Positions 15,250-20,900 of a stretch of DNA of 22,028 nt are shown in pieces. A program made the translations under genes and the position numbers. This stretch comes from CAZPEV01 sp964585635 (GTDB lineage Bacteria; Zixibacteria; MSB-5A5; GN15; JAAZOE01): assembly GCA_964585635.1 (NCBI GenBank), contig CAZPEV010000039.1, positions 1 through 22,028 of the forward strand. The letters are read 5' to 3'. The first letter of the stretch is position 1. Each line of letters opens with the position of its first letter. The notes beneath the pieces are model-generated. The model searched no databases. It was not told where the DNA came from and worked only from the letters and a program-made list of their open reading frames with translations.

Positions 15250-17478
15250 TCATCGGGCGCAGCCGACAATCGGTGCCGGGCCTCCCTTGAACAGGTAATT
15301 GATGATATACACCGCGTCCCCCACGTTGACGGCACAATCGGCGTTGGCATCCCCCCACTCCGGAATGACCGGCATCGGCCCGCCCTTGAACACATAGTTG
15401 ACGATATAGACGGCGTCACCGATGTTGACCGAACCGTCCTTATTGGCGTCGCCGGAAAGCGGCGGCACGGATACTATGTTCAGGACATATGTCAGCGAAT
15501 CCTTATTCGCGGGATAAACCCGGTCGAGGGCCTGAACCGTCAGCGAAAAGGTCCCGCCGCTCATCAGTCGCCCGCTCAATATGCCGCTTAGGGAATCAAG
15601 GACTATCCCCTCCGGCAATGCCCCCGCCACTATCCGCCAGAGATAGTTTTTGGAGCCTCCCTTGACGACGACGGTGTCCCCGTAGGGCTCGAACTGGGTG
15701 CCGCCGGAGAGGCTATCGGTCACCACATGAAATGAATACGCCTCCGCCGACACTTGGCGGGATATCCATCGCAGCGGATCGAGGCTGACACTGGTCGGCT
15801 GGTTGACGGAATGCAGGATGAAATTCTGCTTCCGGCGGCTGTCGCAGACGACGCCGGTACTGTTGCCGGCGGCGGCGTTGATTTGAATGTCAATCGGCAT
15901 GGTAAAGGTCTGAATGCTGGTATCCTGAATCTGCCGGATATGGATATAGGTGTTCCAGCCGCCGGAGGGATCGGCCTCCGTCAGGTATGAGTAACGATAA
16001 TTGGGCCGGTCGGTGCCGTATATCCATTCCTGGAAAAACCAGTCCAGCTCCATTCCGGACGCGGCCTCGACCACGTCCCGGAAATTTTCCGTGGTAGCGT
16101 TCGACCAGAGATACTGATCGCGGAAGTCGCGCATCGCCTGGAAAAACGTGTCATCGCCGACGACGTGGCGAAGCATATGCAGCACCCATCCCCCCTTGTC
16201 GTAGACAATCGAGCCGAAGATAGCCCCGATGCTGGTGGTGTCATCAATATAGATCCGTCCCCCTGCGGTGTATTCAAAGCTGTTCATATAGCTATGGTAG
16301 TAGGTCGACCCGTTGAGTCCCTCGAAGTAGACCCCCTCCGAAAAGGTGGCAAAGCCCTCATTGATCCAGATGTGATGCCAATCGCCGCACGTGACCATAT
16401 CGCCCCACCACTGATGGCTTAGTTCGTGAACGATGACCGAGGGATCATAGCCGAACGAGGTCGCCGTGGTCGAGGTATTGGTCTGATGCTCCATGGCGCC
16501 GCCCCAATTGAAATGGGTACAACCGTACTTCTCGTCTATGAAGGGGTACTCCCCGTATCGCTCCGCCAGAATCCGAATCATGTTGGGAATGACCGCAAAG
16601 TACGGCCGCGAATAACTATCGTGGTCGGGGTACACGAAATACTGGAGGGGCATGGAATCGGTCGGGCCATAATGGTACCAATCCCCCCAGACGGCATAGG
16701 GGTGAATCCCCAGACTGACCAGGTAGGTCGCGATCGGATACCGCTCCTTCCAGTGCACCGTGTGGGTGCCGTCACCGTTGGTGACGTCGGACACCATAAC
16801 GCCGTTGGATGACACCCTCAGCGAGGTATCGACGGTCGCGATCATATCGACCGAATCGGCCTTGTCGATGGGGATGTCATTGCAGGGCCACCAACTACGG
16901 GCGCCGTACGGCTCCGACAGCGTGGTAATCAGCGGCAGACCGTTCCGGGTCGTGAAATTGAATCCCAAAAAGCTCGATGACCCGCTCGGCGTCCCATGGT
17001 AAACCACCGTAAACGCGAACGGCTCATCCTGGAGATACGCCTTCTCGAGACCGACGGCAATAAGATCATTCTGATGGGTGACCGACAACCGGCCGGACGC
17101 GTTATAGACCGAATCCACCGTCAGCGCCCCCAGAAGATCAAGCACGATGCTGTCGAGCGAAGTCGTCCGGATGGTGCCGTAGACTGCCACCCGGCCATAA
17201 ATGACTCTGGCCACGTGGTCGATCCGCAAATCGATATTGTAGTAGCCGACGTCATACTCACGCCAGTTGGTGCCGGCCTTGGCGGCCATTATCCGCGACA
17301 TCTGTTGCTGCAATTCCAGGCGGGGTTTAAGGCTCTCCCACATGATCTGATGGATTTCCTTGGGCGTGTACCCGCTTGACGCCGGCTCTAGAAGCGGCGC
17401 CTGGTTCTGGGCAAAAACACCGGCCGCACCATTCATAAGCGAAAACGCCAGCACGATATAGACCAGACTGCTTTTCAC
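15250..17478 (-). CDS. Secreted M1-family aminopeptidase with Ig-like and C-terminal dockerin modules
   Basis: This 742-residue zinc aminopeptidase is predicted to be exported. It has a signal peptide (MKSSLVYIVLAFSLM, cut near VFAQ), an N-terminal beta domain, and an M1 catalytic domain with GGAMEH (326-331), HELSH (351-355) and NEGFATF. The zinc ligands are H351, H355 and E374; YDKGG carries the likely catalytic Tyr. A putative Ig-like domain follows (LPEGIVLDSLSGILSG), then two dockerin-type Ca-binding loops: DANKDGSVNIGD and DANADCAVNVGD, each followed by a helix (VYIVNYVFKGGP, VYIINYLFKGGP). The dockerin predicts tethering to a cohesin, and cohesin-like proteins are encoded by the next two genes upstream. 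The GTG at 17478 is preferred because AAGGAGG lies 6 nt upstream; an ATG at 17484 would have no spacer. It has its own promoter and terminator. Substrate is unknown; scavenging extracellular peptides is plausible. Confidence 0.9.
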   Translation of the reverse strand: MKSSLVYIVLAFSLMNGAAGVFAQNQAPLLEPASSGYTPKEIHQIMWESLKPRLELQQQMSRIMAAKAGTNWREYDVGYYNIDLRIDHVARVIYGRVAVYGTIRTTSLDSIVLDLLGALTVDSVYNASGRLSVTHQNDLIAVGLEKAYLQDEPFAFTVVYHGTPSGSSSFLGFNFTTRNGLPLITTLSEPYGARSWWPCNDIPIDKADSVDMIATVDTSLRVSSNGVMVSDVTNGDGTHTVHWKERYPIATYLVSLGIHPYAVWGDWYHYGPTDSMPLQYFVYPDHDSYSRPYFAVIPNMIRILAERYGEYPFIDEKYGCTHFNWGGAMEHQTNTSTTATSFGYDPSVIVHELSHQWWGDMVTCGDWHHIWINEGFATFSEGVYFEGLNGSTYYHSYMNSFEYTAGGRIYIDDTTSIGAIFGSIVYDKGGWVLHMLRHVVGDDTFFQAMRDFRDQYLWSNATTENFRDVVEAASGMELDWFFQEWIYGTDRPNYRYSYLTEADPSGGWNTYIHIRQIQDTSIQTFTMPIDIQINAAAGNSTGVVCDSRRKQNFILHSVNQPTSVSLDPLRWISRQVSAEAYSFHVVTDSLSGGTQFEPYGDTVVVKGGSKNYLWRIVAGALPEGIVLDSLSGILSGRLMSGGTFSLTVQALDRVYPANKDSLTYVLNIVSVPPLSGDANKDGSVNIGDAVYIVNYVFKGGPMPVIPEWGDANADCAVNVGDAVYIINYLFKGGPAPIVGCAR
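15281..15429 (-). repeat. Two dockerin-type Ca-loop/helix repeats (peptidase tail)
   Basis: Two DNA copies of about 50 bp (15281-15330 and 15381-15429) encode VNIGDAVYIVNY-like segments followed by FKGGP. They match two more copies in the tail of the neighbouring Ig-repeat protein. Confidence 0.82.
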
Positions 17479-17484
17479 AGTCAT

Positions 17485-17491
17485 CCTCCTT
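17485..17491 (-). promoter_or_regulatory. Ribosome binding site that favours a GTG start for the M1 peptidase
   Basis: AAGGAGG at 17485-17491 directly abuts an ATG at 17484 but is 6 nt from the GTG at 17478. The normal spacing points to the GTG; the protein differs only by two residues. Confidence 0.65.
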
Positions 17492-17596
17492 CGGCTATCC
17501 TTTCGGGATCCATTTCTTTCTTTCGGCCGCTGGGGCCGATATCTCAAGACATGTTCTGAGGCGGCAAGGTGAGGCGATATGGGTCAGTCACTACTT

Positions 17597-17624
17597 AAGA
17601 TACCCTCTTCCGCTCATTTGTCAA
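17597..17624 (-). promoter_or_regulatory. Sigma70-type promoter for the M1 peptidase gene
   Basis: On the minus strand a perfect TTGACA (17619-17624) and TATCTT (17597-17602, 4/6) are separated by 16 bp. It lies below the terminator of the upstream gene and above the peptidase start. Confidence 0.55.
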
Positions 17625-17763
17625 GCCCGATCGCCCGGAGAATCGGACTCGGTAAGGCCCAAAAACCATCTGCCGCTGACGAATGGAAAGCCACTGCCCG
17701 AAAGAACGACTCCGAGCTATCTCCCGGATCGCCGAAAACAGAGACAAAGCCCGCCGCCCATTT

Positions 17764-17798
17764 AAAAAAAGGCCGCCCACTGGCGTGGGTAGCCTTTT
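17764..17798 (-). terminator. Intrinsic terminator after the Ig-repeat/dockerin gene
   Basis: On the minus strand a stem of AAAAGGC and CCCAC with GTGGG and GCCTTTT (one mismatch and one G-T pair inside, loop GCCA) runs into a long T tract. It starts 22 bp past the stop codon. Confidence 0.85.
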
Positions 17799-17820
17799 GA
17801 ATTATCGGCAGGTCCCTTTC

Positions 17821-20103
17821 TCAGGGGTTGCCACAGGGAGCGTCGCCGCCCTTGAACAGGTAATTCACGATATAGATGGCATCGCCGATGTTGACTAACC
17901 AATCGCAATTGCAGTCGCCGACAAAGAGCTCCGGATACGGAGGGGGACCGCCCTTAAAGAGCCAATTGACGATATGAACGGCATCGCCGATATTGATCTT
18001 ATTGTCCCAGTTGGCGTCGCCGTGCATCCGCCAAACGATCAATTCAACCCCCACCTTGACCGGGGAATTGGTAGCCGTCGGGGAAGTGACCAAAAGCGTG
18101 TCGTAATATTTGCCGTACGTGTAGCTGCCGACTTCGACGGTCGCCCGTGGTATAGCCGGGGCCGCTCCGGCCGTATCCAGGAACCTCAGCCAAGGGATGC
18201 TTTCCTGTATCCCGTAATTCATGCAGCCGGGATAGGCGTTCATGACTTCGCAGACGGCGGCGATCTTATCTATGGTCATGCCGAATACTTCCTGAGCCGG
18301 TATCGCGGTCTTCATGCCGTTCACCAGCAGCTCAGGAGGCAGACTCCCGGGAACCACGTTCAGCACCACCGGAACCCGTCGGGGAGTGTTGATGGCCAGA
18401 TCGGAATGGACTACGACGGTGTCATAATATGTCCCCACCGGAAGACCATCGGCTTTCAGGCTAAACGTCACCAATGTCGGAGCATACCCGGTATCGGTGG
18501 AGGCTACCAGCCAGGGAGCGGTGAATGACAACCCCCACGGCAAAACGTCGGAGCCAAGGTTGAGAATCTGAACGTTCTTAATCTGGAGGGTGGGATCCGG
18601 TCCTTGCCAGCATTCGTAATAGTTGAAGGCAAACGACGCCGGGGTAATCAGGAACTTGGCCGGATTCACAGAGATATGGAAATGGACCACAAGATAGTAC
18701 GGCGAGTTGATCGCCTCCGGCGAGGTGACGACCACGGTGTCCCAATAGTCGCCGTCGCTGACGGGCAGGGTCTTAAACGACAGGGTAATGTTCTGCGGCG
18801 CCGATCCGGATGAGGGATTAATACCGGTTATGCGGCTGCTGTTTTCCGTCGCCGTGAAGGTCATGCTTCCTTCCCCGGCGTTGAAGATCGTCACATTCCG
18901 GTCGGCCGCATTGACGCCGGATTGGACGATGACATGCAGCGGATTGGGTGTGGCGGCAATAACCGGCAGATTCGACACGATCTGCAGCGTCACCGGAACC
19001 TTCTGCGGATTGTTGACCGCCGTCGGATCGGCGATGACAATGGTATCGTAATATATCCCAAACGACAAACCGGTAATGTCGACCTGCAGGGTCACCGAAT
19101 CGGGCGGAGTCCCGGAGGTCGGCGTCAATGTCAGCCAGGATGAAGAACGGGTGACCGTCCAGTTTAACAGGCTGCCGGGGATATCCGTCCATATGGCCAG
19201 CTTCCGATCCGGGGGATTGGCTCCCCCCTGGACCCCGGAAATGGCGAATTGCGAGGGGCCGAATCTGATCGTCGGCGCCGCGCGAACCACGCGCAATTTC
19301 ACCGGCAACCGCCGAGGCGTGTTGTCGGCCGTCGCCGCCGAAACGACGATCGTATCATAATAGACACCCTCCGGCAGCGTCGATGATGCCGCGTGAATGG
19401 ACGTTACCGAGGGGGCTGTGCCGCTCGACGGGCTGATCGACAACCACGTCGAGGCTCTGGACGCAGTCCAGACCATGGTTCCCCCGCCCGTATTGGTAAT
19501 GGACAAAGTCTGGTTCAGCGGATCGGGAAACCCCAACTGACCTTCAAAGGCCAATGAATCGGCCGAGAGGGTGATGTGCCCCGGATCGGGGGGATTGCCG
19601 ATGGTTATCCTCGCTTTCTTGAATTCCGGCACAAAACTCGAGGCGTCCGACTTGGTCAGAAGCAATCCGGCCGGATCAATGGTCGTGCTGTCTATAGAGA
19701 CAAACTGATCCGGGGTACCGGGCGGGATGTTAAAATGGAGCTTGGCAACCACACCATTGCCTGATCCCAAAAAGGCTTCTGTAAAAATGATGGCGCCGAA
19801 GACCACCCTCTGATTACCATTGTCGATCGTGATCGGCTTGACGTTGACATAACTGATTCGGGTCCCGACAAAAGATACCGAATCGAGTGAAATCGCGGGG
19901 GAACTCCAGCGCAGCGGGATCGTGATGGCGCCCAGGTCCTCATCATTGAAAAGACTTACGGGAACGATCGCCTTCTGCCCGGCATTGGTGGATACCGCGC
20001 CGACGTACACGGTGTCGCGCACCCCGGGATCAGTCCCCTGACCGGCAGCCATCCCGGCCATGCCGATCAACACCGCAAGGACAGCAAACATCCTGTTCGA
20101 CAT
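17821..20103 (-). CDS. Secreted adaptor-like protein: cohesin-like module, five Ig-like repeats, C-terminal dockerin
   Basis: The 760-residue protein has a signal peptide (MSNRMFAVLAVLIGMAGMAA, cut near AGQG). Residues about 27-175 form a cohesin-like module with VPVSLFNDEDLGAITIPL, DSVSFVGTRISY, KPITIDNG and VVFGAIIFTE. It closely matches the small secreted protein encoded just upstream. Five Ig-like/BACON-type repeats of about 100 residues follow, each with a W or hydrophobic strand, an SSG.AP turn and an end block like GVYYDTIVV..A..N.P..VPV.L.V. The C-terminus has two dockerin Ca-loops, DANWDNKINIGD and DCNCDWLVNIGD, each followed by a V.IVN.LFKGG helix. The start at 20103 has AGGAGG 6 nt upstream. 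It has its own promoter and terminator. The domain layout suggests an extracellular adaptor joining cohesin and dockerin partners. The cohesin call rests on pattern only, so another surface-adhesion role is possible. Confidence 0.8.
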   Translation of the reverse strand: MSNRMFAVLAVLIGMAGMAAGQGTDPGVRDTVYVGAVSTNAGQKAIVPVSLFNDEDLGAITIPLRWSSPAISLDSVSFVGTRISYVNVKPITIDNGNQRVVFGAIIFTEAFLGSGNGVVAKLHFNIPPGTPDQFVSIDSTTIDPAGLLLTKSDASSFVPEFKKARITIGNPPDPGHITLSADSLAFEGQLGFPDPLNQTLSITNTGGGTMVWTASRASTWLSISPSSGTAPSVTSIHAASSTLPEGVYYDTIVVSAATADNTPRRLPVKLRVVRAAPTIRFGPSQFAISGVQGGANPPDRKLAIWTDIPGSLLNWTVTRSSSWLTLTPTSGTPPDSVTLQVDITGLSFGIYYDTIVIADPTAVNNPQKVPVTLQIVSNLPVIAATPNPLHVIVQSGVNAADRNVTIFNAGEGSMTFTATENSSRITGINPSSGSAPQNITLSFKTLPVSDGDYWDTVVVTSPEAINSPYYLVVHFHISVNPAKFLITPASFAFNYYECWQGPDPTLQIKNVQILNLGSDVLPWGLSFTAPWLVASTDTGYAPTLVTFSLKADGLPVGTYYDTVVVHSDLAINTPRRVPVVLNVVPGSLPPELLVNGMKTAIPAQEVFGMTIDKIAAVCEVMNAYPGCMNYGIQESIPWLRFLDTAGAAPAIPRATVEVGSYTYGKYYDTLLVTSPTATNSPVKVGVELIVWRMHGDANWDNKINIGDAVHIVNWLFKGGPPPYPELFVGDCNCDWLVNIGDAIYIVNYLFKGGDAPCGNP
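17848..17997 (-). repeat. Two dockerin-type Ca-loop/helix repeats (Ig-repeat protein tail)
   Basis: Copies at 17848-17894 and 17950-17997 encode VNIGDAIYIVNYLFKGG and INIGDAVHIVNWLFKGG. DNA and protein similarity to the peptidase tail suggests the same binding specificity. Confidence 0.82.
18028..19578 (-). repeat. Five tandem Ig-like (BACON-type) protein repeats
   Basis: About 517 residues divide into five units of about 103. Shared marks are a turn such as ISPSSGTAP, LTPTSGTPP or INPSSGSAP and a closing YYDT(I/V)VV...A.N.P strand pair. Units four and five are the most divergent: unit five has extra Cys and keeps KYYDTLLVTSPTATNSP. DNA identity is low, so the duplications are old. Confidence 0.82.
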
Positions 20104-20204
20104 TGACAACCTCCTGTCCGATGGATAAGCCGTTATATGCAAAGCAAACGTTAATGTCAGAAGACGCGGGAAGAACATCCGCCTTTACATGTTGCCTATG
20201 AATA

Positions 20205-20233
20205 AAAATAGGGGGGCGCCTGCTGGTTGTCAA
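20205..20233 (-). promoter_or_regulatory. Promoter for the Ig-repeat/dockerin gene
   Basis: On the minus strand a perfect TTGACA (20228-20233) and TATTTT (20205-20210, 4/6) are separated by 17 bp. It lies just below the hairpin that ends the cohesin-like gene. The leader would be about 95 nt. Confidence 0.6.
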
Positions 20234-20239
20234 GCGGAA

Positions 20240-20271
20240 TTATCCGCAGGCGGATACCCGCCTGCGGATAA
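20240..20271 (-). terminator. 14-bp perfect hairpin after the cohesin-like gene
   Basis: TTATCCGCAGGCGG pairs perfectly with CCGCCTGCGGATAA around a 4-nt loop (ATAC). It starts 3 bp past the stop codon of the cohesin-like gene. The T tract is poor, so it may be a weak terminator, an RNA-stabilising 3' hairpin or a repeated palindromic element. Confidence 0.6.
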
Positions 20272-20274
20272 GAG

Positions 20275-20811
20275 CTAGTTTTTCTTCACGTCCTTCTTTG
20301 CCGCCGCGGTCACCGTCACCAGTCCGGGTATCGTCTTGGGAATAAATGACGACGAATTGGACTTGGTAAACAACAGCGAAGCGGGGTGGATAGTGGTCGT
20401 ATCGATCGTAATCTTGTCGGCCTTGGCCGTATCCGCGACGGTCAGGTAGATCGTGGCCATCAGCCCCCGACCCGGCGCAATATAGTCCTCCGTCATGCAG
20501 ATAGCGCCGAAGACGACTTTCTTGCGGCCCTTGTCGACCGTAATCGGCTTGGTGCTGATATACGCCACCCGGCTGCCGACAAATGATACCGAATCAATCC
20601 GGGCGCCGTCCCCAGTCACACTGAGCGGAATCGTCAGCGCGGCCAGGTCCTGGTCATTGAAGAAATGGATGGGCACCGCCACCTGTCCCCCCTTGACGGC
20701 CGCGCCATTGCCGATCGCCAGCGTGTCCGGGGCGTTATCATCGTTCGCCGCGCTAATAGCGACACTAAGAACAAGACAAATCAGACTGAGTCCGATGAAA
20801 ACACTACGCAT
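20275..20811 (-). CDS. Small secreted cohesin-like protein
   Basis: The 178-residue protein is a signal peptide (MRSVFIGLSLICLVLSVAI, cut near SAAN) plus one cohesin-like module and a lysine-rich end (AAAKKDVKKN). The module shares long blocks with the N-terminal module of the next gene: FND.DL.A.TIPL, DSVSFVG.R..Y, KPIT.D.G...VVFGAI..TE and TTI.PA.LL.TKS..SSF.P. There is no dockerin, lipobox or other anchor. The start at 20811 has GGAGG 5 nt upstream. A near-consensus promoter lies about 45 bp above. It could be a free cohesin that captures dockerin-tagged proteins such as the M1 peptidase. Binding is inferred from the family, not shown. A beta-sandwich of another type cannot be excluded. 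Confidence 0.75.
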   Translation of the reverse strand: MRSVFIGLSLICLVLSVAISAANDDNAPDTLAIGNGAAVKGGQVAVPIHFFNDQDLAALTIPLSVTGDGARIDSVSFVGSRVAYISTKPITVDKGRKKVVFGAICMTEDYIAPGRGLMATIYLTVADTAKADKITIDTTTIHPASLLFTKSNSSSFIPKTIPGLVTVTAAAKKDVKKN

Positions 20812-20854
20812 GCTCTCCTCCGGGATGTTATCCTGACAAACTATAATATGCTGT

Positions 20855-20883
20855 ATTTTACTCCATACGGTGGTGCTTGTCAA
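20855..20883 (-). promoter_or_regulatory. Strong sigma70-type promoter for the cohesin-like gene
   Basis: On the minus strand a perfect TTGACA (20878-20883) and TAAAAT (20855-20860, 5/6) are separated by 17 bp. Transcription would start near 20848. It is one of the best-matching promoters in the window, suggesting the cohesin-like protein is made in quantity. Confidence 0.78.
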
Positions 20884-20900
20884 CCGCTTTTTCGTCGTTC

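Larger units (their letters stand above)
17492..17820. other. Intergenic region between the M1 peptidase and Ig-repeat genes
   Basis: About 330 bp without a supported gene. It holds, on the minus strand, the terminator of the Ig-repeat gene (17764-17798) and the promoter of the peptidase gene (17597-17624), with a leader of about 110 nt. Nothing recognisable lies between 17625 and 17763. Short open frames on the plus strand lack a good RBS and overlap these signals. Confidence 0.7.

Noticed and set aside
17579..17800. A 73-codon open frame in the intergenic region
   Set aside because: It overlaps a promoter and a terminator of the minus-strand genes, lacks a good RBS and shows no motif.
20104..20178. 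A longer start for the Ig-repeat protein
   Set aside because: AGGAGG lies 6 nt before the ATG at 20103, which directly begins a signal peptide.
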